A model generated the notes under the pieces. The model did no database searches and had not been told where the DNA came from. It saw only the letters and a list, made by a program, of their open reading frames with translations. The translations under genes and the position numbers were made by a program. 64,000 nt of DNA from JAFGVL01 sp964546015 (GTDB lineage Bacteria; Bacteroidota; Bacteroidia; Bacteroidales; Paludibacteraceae). Location: positions 62,001-126,000 of the forward strand of contig CAZJHO010000006.1 of NCBI GenBank assembly GCA_964546015.1, in the 5' to 3' direction. Shown here one piece after another: positions 36,913 to 45,167 of this stretch (position 1 is its first letter; the number at the start of each line of letters is the position of its first letter).

Positions 36913-37597
36913 ATATTGTAAATCTATACCCAAATCCTGAACGATTAGAAATTAATCCGGCATAATTACCGAGCTTTTTACGCAAACGGGTAATATGTAC
37001 ATCAACCGTACGCTCAGTAATGTAAGGTGTTTCAATCCATACTTTGTCGATTATATCTTCGCGTGAAAATATTTTGTCGGGATGTTGTGCCAATAATACA
37101 AAGATTTCAAATTCGGTTTTAGTAAGTATTATTTTTTCTCCTTGAATACTTACTTCTTTTAGCTCGAGATCGATGGTAATATTGTCGAATTCTATTTTTC
37201 GGGAAGGTTTGTTTTCGGCGGCTTGTTCCGAAGTGTGATTTCGTTTAAGCACAGCTCGTACACGCGCTACAACTTCTTTAATCGAAAACGGTTTGGAAAT
37301 GTAATCGTCGCCACCAACAGAAAAACCTGTAAGCATATCGTTTTCGGTACCTTTGGCAGTAAGAAAAATGATCGGAGTTTGATTGCCGTTTTTTCGTAAC
37401 GATTCTGCCATCTTGTAACCTGACATACCATCCATCATCACATCAAGAAGAATAAGCGAAGTGTCTGGTGTGAGCTTTTCCAATGCCTTTTCGGCAGAGT
37501 TCGCACACAAGATTTCAAAACCTTCGTTAGCCAAATTAAATTCGAGGATTTCGCAAATGTCGCGCTCGTCGTCAACGATAAGGATTTTATGAGACAT
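36911..37597 (-). CDS. PhoB-like response regulator (OmpR family)
   Basis: A 228-residue regulator. The receiver domain has acidic residues in LIVDDERDIC, the phospho-acceptor Asp in LILLDVMMDG, Thr in FLTAKG and Lys in YISKPFS. The C-terminal winged helix carries LTKTEFEIFVLLAQHPDKIFSRE and YITERTVDVHITRLRKKLG. I start at ATG 37597 (MSHKILIVDDE), since the frame further upstream begins with a TTG before the promoter. It lies between phoU and the kinase in a pst locus, so I infer it controls the four Pho promoters described below. Confidence 0.9.
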   Translation of the reverse strand: MSHKILIVDDERDICEILEFNLANEGFEILCANSAEKALEKLTPDTSLILLDVMMDGMSGYKMAESLRKNGNQTPIIFLTAKGTENDMLTGFSVGGDDYISKPFSIKEVVARVRAVLKRNHTSEQAAENKPSRKIEFDNITIDLELKEVSIQGEKIILTKTEFEIFVLLAQHPDKIFSREDIIDKVWIETPYITERTVDVHITRLRKKLGNYAGLISNRSGFGYRFTI

Positions 37598-37619
37598 GGA
37601 ACTCTGTATTTTATTATTA

Positions 37620-37650
37620 CAAAAGTAATTTTTAGTTAACAAGTTGACAA
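37620..37650 (-). promoter_or_regulatory. Promoter of the PhoB/PhoR-like two-component genes
   Basis: On the minus strand, TTG at 37650-37648, a 20-nt spacer and a perfect -7 TACTTTTG at 37627-37620. Three TTAAC/TTGAC-like units at 8-nt spacing overlap this region, which differs from the 11/22-nt spacing of the pst promoters. Confidence 0.5.
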
Positions 37651-37670
37651 GTTAACTTAAAAAAACTTGT

Positions 37671-38342
37671 TTACTCTTTTATTTTCCCGCCATGTTTTAA
37701 CACTTTAGCATCAATATAAAATACAATCTCTTCGACAATATTACTGCAGTGATCACCGATGCGTTCGAGTTTCCGGATAAGTAACATAAGTTTGAGTCCG
37801 CAACGGATAAACTGTGGATTTTTTAGCAAATATTCATCCAGTATATTTACCGCATTGTGATATAATGCATCTACTTCAATATCTTTCGAGATAATTTTGC
37901 CTGAAATCTTGGTGTTTTCCGATTCAATCGCCACAAAACTGTCGGACAACATGCTTATCAGCATATCGAACATTTTTTCTATCTGTAAATCTTCGATTAT
38001 TTGCGGATCCATTTTAGTACAATCGTCTTCGATGACATGCAACGCAATACCTTCTGCAAAATCACCGATACGCTCAAGCGTACTGCTTATTTTTATCAAT
38101 GAAAGAACTAAACGCAAATCTATCGCTACAGGACTATACAGTGCGATATAATTTTCGCAATCGCTATCAATTTTTAACTCGAACGCATCGACGCGTTTTT
38201 CTCGTGTAGCAATTTCGCGAGCCAATTCTATATCACTTGTCAAGAAGGACTGTTTTGACTTTTCGAGTTGTGAAAGTACTAACTTCCACATTTGAGCCAC
38301 TTCGCTCTTTAGTGCTTGAAGTTCTTTTTCTGTATGTTTCAT
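37671..38342 (-). CDS. phoU: Phosphate transport/signalling regulator PhoU
   Basis: A 223-residue all-helical protein made of two three-helix repeats. Each contains the E/D-rich metal-binding pattern: LERIGDFAEGIA in the first half and LERIGDHCSNIVEEIVFY in the second. PhoU links the PstSCAB transporter to the PhoR kinase and represses the regulon when phosphate is plentiful. It is downstream of pstB (84 nt) and upstream of the regulator gene, the usual order. Confidence 0.95.
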   Translation of the reverse strand: MKHTEKELQALKSEVAQMWKLVLSQLEKSKQSFLTSDIELAREIATREKRVDAFELKIDSDCENYIALYSPVAIDLRLVLSLIKISSTLERIGDFAEGIALHVIEDDCTKMDPQIIEDLQIEKMFDMLISMLSDSFVAIESENTKISGKIISKDIEVDALYHNAVNILDEYLLKNPQFIRCGLKLMLLIRKLERIGDHCSNIVEEIVFYIDAKVLKHGGKIKE

Positions 38343-38426
38343 AATTTCAATTTACTATTTTACTATTTACAATTTACAATTGAATTTCAAATTGTCTAAT
38401 GGTAAATTGTCAAATTGTCAATGGAT
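38343..38426. repeat. AT-rich intergenic palindromic segment phoU/pstB
   Basis: Built from ATTTACAATT and AATTGTAAATT/AATTGTCAAATT units that can pair with each other. Similar units fill the pstB/pstA gap (39177-39253). No promoter is convincing. Confidence 0.4.
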
Positions 38427-39176
38427 TTATCCGAATCTTCCTGTTATATAATTCTGTGTCTGTTCTTTTTCAGGATTTAAGAACATCTTTTTTGTGTCGT
38501 TAAATTCGACTAATTCACCTAACATGAAAAAGCCTGTTTTGTCACTTACCCGAGCGGCTTGTTGCATATTGTGTGTAACAATAACAATCGTATATTTTTC
38601 TTTCAATAAATGAATTAATTCTTCAATTTTCGAAGTTGAAATCGGGTCGAGAGCTGAGGCTGGCTCATCCATTAAAAGGATAGAAGGAGAAATCGCTAAT
38701 GCTCGCGCAATACAAAGCCGTTGTTGTTGTCCACCCGAAAGTTCGAATGCCGATTTTTTTAATTTATCTTTTACTTCATTCCAAAGGGCTGCTCCTTGTA
38801 ATGATTCTTCTACTCGTTGAGTAATGAAAGTTTTGTCTTTTATGCCATTTACCCGTAAACCATACGCCACATTTTCGAAAATCGATTTCGGGAAAGGGTT
38901 CGGTTTTTGAAAAACCATACCTACTTTTTTGCGTAGTTCATCCACATCGACGGATTTCCCATAGATATTTTCTCCGTCAATTATACATTCGCCTGTAAGG
39001 TGCGTTTCGTCAATCAAATCGTTCATGCGGTTAAACAGTCGGAGGAAAGTTGATTTCCCGCAACCCGAAGGTCCAATAAATGCTGTTACTGTATTAGCTT
39101 CCATTGTCATGCTAATATTTTTTAGCGCATGGAAATCTCCATAATAGAAATTTATATCTTTTGCTTGAATCATCAT
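38427..39176 (-). CDS. pstB: Phosphate ABC transporter ATP-binding protein
   Basis: A 249-residue ABC ATPase. Walker A is GPSGCGKST, the Q-loop is in [20 protein letters not shown], the signature is LSGGQQQR, Walker B is [11 protein letters not shown] and the switch His is in [13 protein letters not shown]. It energises phosphate uptake through PstC-PstA. Two consecutive Met codons begin the frame (39176 and 39173); either may be used. It sits between pstA and phoU on the same strand, 77 nt after pstA. Confidence 0.96.
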   Translation of the reverse strand: MMIQAKDINFYYGDFHALKNISMTMEANTVTAFIGPSGCGKSTFLRLFNRMNDLIDETHLTGECIIDGENIYGKSVDVDELRKKVGMVFQKPNPFPKSIFENVAYGLRVNGIKDKTFITQRVEESLQGAALWNEVKDKLKKSAFELSGGQQQRLCIARALAISPSILLMDEPASALDPISTSKIEELIHLLKEKYTIVIVTHNMQQAARVSDKTGFFMLGELVEFNDTKKMFLNPEKEQTQNYITGRFG

Positions 39177-39253
39177 GTTTATTTACAATTTAACATTTTA
39201 CCATTTACAATTAAACACTAAATTGTCTAATTGTAAATAGTTAAATAGTCAAT

Positions 39254-40108
39254 TTAATTGGTTTTTACTTTTTTTCCAAAATGTTTCCTTAATAGGTTTG
39301 CTAATAAATTCATCAATAACACAATAAAAATCAATACCAAAGCGGTTCCATATGCGATTGGACGAGAAGCTTCGATATCTGTTCCGCTTGTGGCAATTAC
39401 ATACAAATGGTAAGGTAATGCCATTACTTGGTCAAAGATACTATTTGGCAATTTGGGTAAGAAATACGCCGCTACAGTAAAAAGTATTGGCGCCGTTTCG
39501 CCCGATACACGACCAATGGAAAGAATTAATCCGGTAATAATATTAGGGAAAGCCATCGGTAATACTACTCGACGAATGGTTTGTAGCTTGCTCGCTCCGA
39601 GAGCGTAGCTGCCCGTGCGAAACGAATCGGGAATGGCTTTAAGGGCTTCTTCCGTAGTGCGTATAATAAGTGGCAATACTAACAGTCCGAGTGTGAACGA
39701 ACCGGCAATAATGGAATCGCCAAAACTCAGCGTATTGACAAACAACGCCATACCAAACAGCCCGAAAACGATAGAGGGAATACTTCCCAAATTATTAGTC
39801 ATGATGCGGATAAACCTCACTATCCAACCGTTGCCGGCGTACTCGTTCATGTAGATTGCCGACATAATACCTAACGGAAAAGCAACAGTTATACTACCTG
39901 CTATCAGACAAAGCGTACCTACAATAGCGGGGAAGATACCTCCGCCAGTCATACCATCGGTCGGAGCTTTGGTAAGAAAATCCCAACTGATTACACCCGC
40001 ACCGTTGTAGATAATAAACCCAAGTATCCAAAACAGAATAGCTACTACCGTTATACCTAGGAGTTTAAAAGTGGTAAAGGCTATTTTTTGTGTTGTCTTT
40101 TTGTGCAT
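39254..40108 (-). CDS. pstA: Phosphate ABC transporter permease PstA
   Basis: A 284-residue inner-membrane permease with six hydrophobic helices. The cytoplasmic EAA loop is EALKAIPDSFRTGSYALGASKLQTI, contacting PstB, and it ends with a LLRKHFGKK basic tail. The GRVSGETAPILFT motif is typical of PstA. It pairs with PstC to form the channel. A separate Pho-type promoter lies 149 nt upstream, so pstA-pstB-phoU may be transcribed independently of pstC. Confidence 0.95.
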   Translation of the reverse strand: MHKKTTQKIAFTTFKLLGITVVAILFWILGFIIYNGAGVISWDFLTKAPTDGMTGGGIFPAIVGTLCLIAGSITVAFPLGIMSAIYMNEYAGNGWIVRFIRIMTNNLGSIPSIVFGLFGMALFVNTLSFGDSIIAGSFTLGLLVLPLIIRTTEEALKAIPDSFRTGSYALGASKLQTIRRVVLPMAFPNIITGLILSIGRVSGETAPILFTVAAYFLPKLPNSIFDQVMALPYHLYVIATSGTDIEASRPIAYGTALVLIFIVLLMNLLANLLRKHFGKKVKTN

Positions 40109-40431
40109 TATTTATAAAATTCAAAAATTCAAAGTTCAAAATTCGCTTCGACTTCACTCTGCAGCCATCACTAAGTAAACTGATTAAGACACTGAAGATA
40201 GTCGAAGTATTGTTCAAAGATTGAATTTTTGAGTTATTGAATCTTTGAACTTTTTGTAAAAATAAAGGCAAAATATTACAGAATATGAAAGGCTTTGTTA
40301 CGAAATGGTTAAGAATAAATTTAGAAAATATAAGTTACCTATCATAATATGTAATTATTCAACTCAAATATATAAAATATGGATCAAAATAGATCTTGTT
40401 TTAGGCGTATTTTTAGCTTTGATAAATTTCA
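40109..40431. other. 323-nt gene-free region between pstC and pstA
   Basis: No coding capacity. It holds (i) a long imperfect palindrome about 40112-40255, whose core is CTTCGACT...AGTCGAAG and whose arms are TTCAAA/TTTGAA-rich, related to the TTCGACTTC(A/G)CTC elements dispersed in Bacteroidetes; and (ii) a Pho-type promoter at 40257-40313 reading toward pstA. The remaining 40314-40431 is AT-rich with nothing recognised. Confidence 0.6.
40257..40313 (-). promoter_or_regulatory. Pho-type promoter of pstA-pstB-phoU
   Basis: On the plus strand: ATTACA half-site at 40275, GTTACG at 40297, GTTAAG at 40308, followed by AATAA. In transcription direction these precede, by 10 nt, a -7 element TATTTTTA (40264-40257), one mismatch from TAnnTTTG. 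Half-site offsets (0, 11, 33) equal those at pstC, pstS and the porin. Confidence 0.65.
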
Positions 40432-41643
40432 TTATATCAATCCTTTATGTTTCCTTTTCGAAATAACCTCAGCTGAAATACTTATCGTCATCGTAATTAC
40501 GAACAAGATGCAACCGAGCATGAATAGCGATTGATAGTGTGCTCCTCCGGTAGGGGCTTCACCAAGCTCTGCGGCAATGGTAGCCGGGATGGTACGCACC
40601 GATTCGAACAACGAATGTGGTATCACAGCTGCATTTCCCGTTACCATAAGCACTGCCATTGTTTCGCCGATAGCCCGTCCGATACCCAATACCACAGCTG
40701 CCGAAATTCCCGACGCAGCATAGGGCACAACTACCCGGTAAACCGTTTGCCATTTCGTAGCGCCCAAAGAAAGGCTTGCTTCACGCATGGATCTAGGCGT
40801 ATTACGCATCGAATCTTCGGCAACAGTAATAATGGTAGGTAATGCCATAATGGCAAGAATAAGACTACCTGCCAAAGCTGTTTCGCCCACAGGTAGATGC
40901 AGTATCTTTTGTATCAAAGGCACAATCATCACCAATCCGAAAAAACCGTAAACTACCGACGGTATGCCTGCCAAAAGTTCAATAGTAGGCTTTAAGATTT
41001 TGCGTGTGCGCTCGCTTGCTAATTCGGATAAGTAAATGGCTGCGCCCAAGCCTAATGGCAAGGCTATAAGAATAGCAAAGAAGCTTACCCAAAGTGTACC
41101 CAAAATGAGTGGTAGCACGCCAAATTGTGCTGCTGGAGTAGCCGTAGGCAACCACTCTTTTCCTCCGAAGAAATCGGAAAAACTGATATGTTTGGTTGGC
41201 AATATTTTAACTTTACGATTATTTGTTGGCAAATATTTTTCGGGTAAAAATGCAATAATAGCCGGGTCATCGGCAATCACTTCTCCCAACTTTTCGGATA
41301 AGAGTGAATAACTTTCACCTCCTAATTCATCATCGCTATACATTGAAAAAATTTCGTCGAAACGAAATGGGCGTATTTCCTCATTACTTCCACCTAGCTC
41401 TTGCCAATTATTTATTTCATGGTCGAAAATAAGCTTGATTTGGTGCGAATTAAGGCGGGTCACTCCATTTTTTACATTTACACAAAGGGCATACCCCTTT
41501 TCTACTTCAGGACTGCTAAACAAACCCGAACCTTCTTTAAACAAAAAAACTATAATAAGCAGAATAGCAATGCTTGTTGCAAATCCGCTTACTGTAAGTA
41601 GCCACTCTATAGGGCGTTCTATAAATTTTCGATAGTTTTTCAT
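40432..41643 (-). CDS. pstC: Phosphate ABC transporter permease PstC with an extended periplasmic loop
   Basis: A 403-residue permease. TM1 (about 14-37) is followed by a roughly 130-residue periplasmic insertion before the usual five-helix PstC core starting at FGVLPLILGTLWVSF. The core contains the EAA loop MREASLSLGATKWQTVYRVV and GRAIGETMAVLM. Residues 51-90 of the insertion resemble the phosphate-binding protein PstS around IF...I.NW.E.GG, as if a binding-protein fragment were built into the permease. The ATG at 41643 lies only 4 nt after a predicted -7 box, so the mRNA may be leaderless. Confidence 0.93.
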   Translation of the reverse strand: MKNYRKFIERPIEWLLTVSGFATSIAILLIIVFLFKEGSGLFSSPEVEKGYALCVNVKNGVTRLNSHQIKLIFDHEINNWQELGGSNEEIRPFRFDEIFSMYSDDELGGESYSLLSEKLGEVIADDPAIIAFLPEKYLPTNNRKVKILPTKHISFSDFFGGKEWLPTATPAAQFGVLPLILGTLWVSFFAILIALPLGLGAAIYLSELASERTRKILKPTIELLAGIPSVVYGFFGLVMIVPLIQKILHLPVGETALAGSLILAIMALPTIITVAEDSMRNTPRSMREASLSLGATKWQTVYRVVVPYAASGISAAVVLGIGRAIGETMAVLMVTGNAAVIPHSLFESVRTIPATIAAELGEAPTGGAHYQSLFMLGCILFVITMTISISAEVISKRKHKGLI

Positions 41644-41647
41644 GCTG

Positions 41648-41704
41648 CAAAAATATATCCTAAGTATTACAGAACTCTAACAATATTGTTACGGTTTGGT
41701 TAAG
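41648..41704 (-). promoter_or_regulatory. Pho-type promoter of pstC
   Basis: Plus-strand half-sites ATTAC (41666), GTTACG (41688) and GTTAAG (41699). The -7 element TATTTTTG (41655-41648) is exactly 10 nt from the proximal half-site. The pstC ATG begins 4 nt after the -7 G. Confidence 0.7.
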
Positions 41705-41783
41705 AGGTTTTCTTTATTATTAGGAACCATGCTGTTACGCAAATTATTACACATTGTTATTTCAAATAATGTAATTGTTTTCC

Positions 41784-41822
41784 ATAGAAATTATTTTCTA
41801 TTGGAAAATAATTATATCTTTG
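41784..41822 (+). promoter_or_regulatory. Promoter and palindromic operator of the sulfur/redox cassette
   Basis: A perfect 7-bp palindrome ATAGAAA-ttat-TTTCTAT (41784-41801), extended by CC/GG outside, sits where the -33 region should be. A perfect -7 TATCTTTG follows at 41815-41822, 46 nt before the ATG at 41869. Size and placement suit repression by the MarR protein encoded at the end of the same cassette. Confidence 0.6.
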
Positions 41823-41868
41823 CAAAAAATTATAGGAAGAAGTTTTAAAATAACTCAAAAATAAGCAC

Positions 41869-44322
41869 ATGAAACACATAATTATCGGAGGTGTTGCGGG
41901 GGGAGCAACAGCAGCAGCAAGGATTCGCAGGGTAGATGAATTTGCGGAAATAGTTTTATTGGAAAAAGGGAGATACATCTCGTATGCTAATTGTGGATTA
42001 CCTTATTATATTGGAGGAATTATTGCCGAACGGGAGAAACTTTTTTTGCAAACACCGGCGTCATTCGGTCGACGCTTTAATATAGATGTAAGGGTAGAAA
42101 ACGAAGTAATAGAAATTGATCCTATTGCAAAAAATGTTACAATTCGCCGTATAGATAATTCAATATACATTGAGAATTACGACAAATTATTACTATCGCC
42201 GGGAGCATCTCCTGTGAAACCACCTTTGAAAGGAATCGATTCGGAAGGTATCTTTACACTTCGTAATGTGGAAGATACCGATAGAATAAAAAACTATATT
42301 ACATCGCGCAAGATAAATAGTGCTATAGTTGTGGGAGCCGGATTTATTGGTTTGGAAATGGCGGAAAACCTTTATTACACCGGAGCCGAAGTGTCGATTG
42401 TCGAAATGGGTAATCAGGTAATGGCTCCTGTAGATTTTTCCATTGCTTCACATGTGCATCAACATTTGCTGCAAAAAGGAGTGCAATTGTTTTTAGAACA
42501 AAGCGTCGAACGGTTTGAAAAAAAAGGCAATAAAATCGAAGTGTTTCTTAGTGGAGGGAAAAAAATCACAACTGATATTGTTATTCTTTCTATAGGTGTG
42601 CGTCCCGAGACTACCATAGCTAAAGCTGCAGGTTTGAAAATAGGAGAAACGGGAGGTATCTGGGTGAATGAGTACCTCGAGACTTCAGTAAAAGATGTTT
42701 ATGCTGTTGGCGATGCTATCGAATTTCCTCATCCGCTTACCGGAAAACCTTGGCTGAATTATTTGGCAAATCCGGCAAACAGACAGGGACGCATTGTTGC
42801 CGATAATATGGTTTTGGGCAATACAATTAAATATGAAGGAGCCATAGGAACTTCAATTGCCAAAGTTTTTGATATGACAGTGGCTTCTACAGGTTTAGCT
42901 GCCAAAAAACTCAAACAAATGGAAATTGGATATGCCGGATCTACAACACATTCGGCTTCACATGCGGGGTATTATCCCGATTCATTGCTATTAACCATTA
43001 AGCTAACTTTTGATCCCAACAGTGGAAAATTGTATGGAGCACAAGCTGTTGGTTATGATGGTGTAGATAAACGCATAGACCAAATTGCTCTACTCATAAA
43101 AGACGGTGGGACAATATACGATTTGATTAAAGTGGAACATGCTTATGCTCCTCCATTTTCTTCGGCAAAAGACCCTATTACCATTGCAGGCTATGTGGCA
43201 AGCAACATTGTAAACAAAGTAATGCCCATAGTAACATGGCGAGAGATACTGGAAGCCAACCGTGCAAATACTCTCCTTTTGGATGTGCGCACGCGTGAGG
43301 AAAATTCATTTGGAGCCATTGCCGGTTCGGTAAATATTCCTATAGATGAGCTTCGCGAAAGGATTGACGAATTACCTACAGATAAAGAAATTCATATTTA
43401 TTGCGCAGTTGGACTTAGAGGTTATTTGGCATTAAGAATCCTTGCTGCCCGAGGGTTTAAAAACATCAAAAACCTTTCGGGAGGATATAAAACATATTCC
43501 ATAGCAACAGCTCCTATCACCATTGACAAAGCAATAAAAATTTTGGCGGAAAGTAATAATATTGATATAGAAACACAACTCATGGAAAAACATCAAAAAA
43601 CCATAAAGATAGATGCTTGCGGGCTACAATGTCCGGGACCAATCATGAAAATAAAACAAGCAATTGATACAATTGCCCAAGGAGAACGCATAGAAATAAC
43701 AGCTACCGATGCCGGTTTTGCTCGCGACGCACAAGCGTGGTGCAATACGACGGGTAATTTGCTGATCTCGAACACGGAAGAAAAAGGTAAATATACTGTT
43801 GTTATTGAAAAAGGATCGCCTAAAGTTTGCAAAATAGCTACTTCATGCGATGGAAAATCTAAAACGCTCATTATGTTCAGCGATGATTTGGATAAAGCTC
43901 TTGCAACCTTTGTTTTGGCTAATGGAGCAGTGGCGACTGGACAAAAAGTTTCGATATTTTTCACTTTTTGGGGTTTGAATGTGATAAAAAAAACAGCAAA
44001 GCCAAAAGTAAAGAAAGATATTTTTGGAAAAATGTTTGGACTAATGCTTCCTTCAAGCTCTTTAAAGCTGCATCTTTCTAAAATGAGTATGCTGGGTATT
44101 GGCGACAAGATGATGCGATATATTATGAAACAAAAAGGTATTGACTCGCTCGAATCGCTCAGACAACAAGCTTTGGATAATGGAGTAGAATTCATTGCCT
44201 GTCAAATGTCAATGGATGTAATGGGTATAAAACGGGATGAGCTTCTTGATGAAGCTACAATAGGAGGTGTAGCGACCTATATGGAGCGTGCCGAAGATGC
44301 TAATGTAAATTTGTTTATCTGA
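41869..44322 (+). CDS. Multidomain FAD/NAD disulfide reductase - rhodanese - TusA - DsrE protein
   Basis: An 817-residue cytoplasmic fusion of four sulfur-handling modules. Residues 1-445 are a CoA-disulfide-reductase-like flavoprotein (IIIGGVAGGATAAARIRR, single catalytic Cys42 in YANCGLPYY, second dinucleotide fold VVGAGFIGLEMAENL, GDAIEF). Residues 455-550 are a rhodanese with active Cys512 in IYCAVGLRG. Residues 578-650 are TusA with Cys584/Cys588 in DACGLQCPGP. Residues 660-817 are DsrE-like with Cys778. The set suggests reduction and relay of persulfide sulfur. It overlaps the DUF6132 gene by 1 nt and heads a five-gene unit ending with a MarR regulator. Confidence 0.9.
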   Translation: MKHIIIGGVAGGATAAARIRRVDEFAEIVLLEKGRYISYANCGLPYYIGGIIAEREKLFLQTPASFGRRFNIDVRVENEVIEIDPIAKNVTIRRIDNSIYIENYDKLLLSPGASPVKPPLKGIDSEGIFTLRNVEDTDRIKNYITSRKINSAIVVGAGFIGLEMAENLYYTGAEVSIVEMGNQVMAPVDFSIASHVHQHLLQKGVQLFLEQSVERFEKKGNKIEVFLSGGKKITTDIVILSIGVRPETTIAKAAGLKIGETGGIWVNEYLETSVKDVYAVGDAIEFPHPLTGKPWLNYLANPANRQGRIVADNMVLGNTIKYEGAIGTSIAKVFDMTVASTGLAAKKLKQMEIGYAGSTTHSASHAGYYPDSLLLTIKLTFDPNSGKLYGAQAVGYDGVDKRIDQIALLIKDGGTIYDLIKVEHAYAPPFSSAKDPITIAGYVASNIVNKVMPIVTWREILEANRANTLLLDVRTREENSFGAIAGSVNIPIDELRERIDELPTDKEIHIYCAVGLRGYLALRILAARGFKNIKNLSGGYKTYSIATAPITIDKAIKILAESNNIDIETQLMEKHQKTIKIDACGLQCPGPIMKIKQAIDTIAQGERIEITATDAGFARDAQAWCNTTGNLLISNTEEKGKYTVVIEKGSPKVCKIATSCDGKSKTLIMFSDDLDKALATFVLANGAVATGQKVSIFFTFWGLNVIKKTAKPKVKKDIFGKMFGLMLPSSSLKLHLSKMSMLGIGDKMMRYIMKQKGIDSLESLRQQALDNGVEFIACQMSMDVMGIKRDELLDEATIGGVATYMERAEDANVNLFI

Positions 44323-44525
44323 TGAAAAACATGCTGAAGAAATATGGGTTTACATTATTAGGATTATCTGTAGGGGCTGCAGGAGGTTATCTCTATTGGC
44401 TATATGTGGGTTGCAGTAATGGTACATGCCCTATAACATCCTCTCCCGTAATCAGTTCGCTGTGGGGAGCAGCAGTGGGAGCTTTATTATTCGGCATGTT
44501 TAAAAAAGATGAAAAAAATAAATAA
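44322..44525 (+). CDS. DUF6132-family small membrane protein
   Basis: A 67-residue protein with two hydrophobic helices (about residues 9-29 and 43-59). Between them is a short loop GCSNGTCPITSSP with two cysteines spaced CxxxxC. Its start ATG shares its A with the TGA of the upstream flavoprotein, so translation is coupled. The paired Cys and membrane location suggest a redox or sulfur-transfer partner of the preceding protein, similar to small YeeE/YedE-like partners, but no function is established. Confidence 0.75.
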   Translation: MKNMLKKYGFTLLGLSVGAAGGYLYWLYVGCSNGTCPITSSPVISSLWGAAVGALLFGMFKKDEKNK

Positions 44526-44532
44526 GTAGTGT

Positions 44533-44571
44533 ATGAAAAGAATTTTATAGGTAATAATTACTCTTGCCGCA
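44533..44571 (+). other. Remnant lipoprotein signal peptide of the thioredoxin gene, interrupted by TAG
   Basis: ATG at 44533 starts MKRIL, then TAG at 44548-44550, then VIITLAA leading in frame into MTACNNS. Without the stop this is a standard lipoprotein signal with lipobox MTAC. A single change in a Leu TTG codon to TAG would produce it. Confidence 0.7.
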
Positions 44572-44988
44572 ATGACGGCATGTAATAATTCACAAAACAA
44601 TAATAATAATAACAATAGAAATGAGATGAAAACAATTCAATTAACAAAGACAGATTTTTTGACCAAAGTTGCTAACTACGAAACCAATCCCACCGAATGG
44701 AAATATCTTGGTGATAAGCCTGCATTGATAGACTTCTATGCTTCTTGGTGCGGACCTTGCAAGATGGTTGCCCCCATACTAGAAGAGTTAGCTGCCGAAT
44801 ACGCTGACAGCGTTATTATTTACAAAATTGATACTGAGCAAGAACAGGAATTAGCGGAAATATTTGGCATTCGTTCTATTCCATCTTTACTTTTTATTCC
44901 TGTAAACGGACAACCTCAAATGGTACAAGGAGCCATGTCTAAAGCGGATTTTAAAAGAGTTATTGATTCTGTTTTGTTAAATAAATAG
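44572..44988 (+). CDS. Thioredoxin-domain protein, probably formerly a lipoprotein
   Basis: A 138-residue frame with the thioredoxin core from about residue 20: LIDFYASWCGPCKMVAPILEEL (active site CGPC), DTEQEQELAEIFGI and the cis-Pro in RSIPSLLF. The first residues MTACNNS are the end of a lipoprotein signal cut off by an upstream TAG. If translation starts at 44572 or at the Met before KTIQLTK (residue 19), the product would be cytoplasmic rather than envelope-anchored. It is the third gene of the sulfur/redox cassette, a natural reductant for the flavoprotein system. Confidence 0.85.
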   Translation: MTACNNSQNNNNNNNRNEMKTIQLTKTDFLTKVANYETNPTEWKYLGDKPALIDFYASWCGPCKMVAPILEELAAEYADSVIIYKIDTEQEQELAEIFGIRSIPSLLFIPVNGQPQMVQGAMSKADFKRVIDSVLLNK

Positions 44989-44993
44989 TAAAT

Positions 44994-45158
44994 ATGGCAC
45001 TGGTAATAAACAAGAACCGCTGTCCGCAAAATCATAGTTGTCCATTACTGAATATTTGTCCGGAGGGAGCAATTTCGAAGGAAGGTTATATACTCTATAG
45101 AATTGATTTTACGAAATCTACAGAATGTGTCAAATTGCGGTATGTTGGCAGTTTATAA
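44994..45158 (+). CDS. Small ferredoxin-like protein, degenerate
   Basis: A 54-residue reading frame starting 5 nt after the thioredoxin stop. The N-terminal half MALVINKNRCPQNHSCPLL followed by NICPEGAIS resembles a 4Fe-4S ferredoxin, with Cys at about residues 10, 16 and 22. The C-terminal half, where a second group ECGKC..YC would be expected, reads TECVKLRYVGSL and retains only one Cys. It looks like a decayed member of a two-cluster family, or a product with an altered cluster. Expression is likely, given its place in the operon. Confidence 0.55.
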   Translation: MALVINKNRCPQNHSCPLLNICPEGAISKEGYILYRIDFTKSTECVKLRYVGSL

Positions 45159-45167
45159 AGAAAAATA

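Noticed and set aside
37620..37660. TTAACA/TTGACA/TTAAC tandem units upstream of the PhoB-like gene as a fifth Pho box
   Set aside because: Units repeat every 8 nt and do not fit the 0/11/33 layout or the 10-nt distance to the -7 box found at the four other promoters.
38343..39253. Repeated ATTTACAATT/AATTGTCAAATT units as a CRISPR array
   Set aside because: Units are short, variable, unevenly spaced and palindromic with no spacers or cas genes.
40140..40220. TTCGACTTCACTC/AGTCGAAG palindrome as a mobile element
   Set aside because: Looks like a degenerate dispersed repeat; no transposase, target duplication or defined ends.
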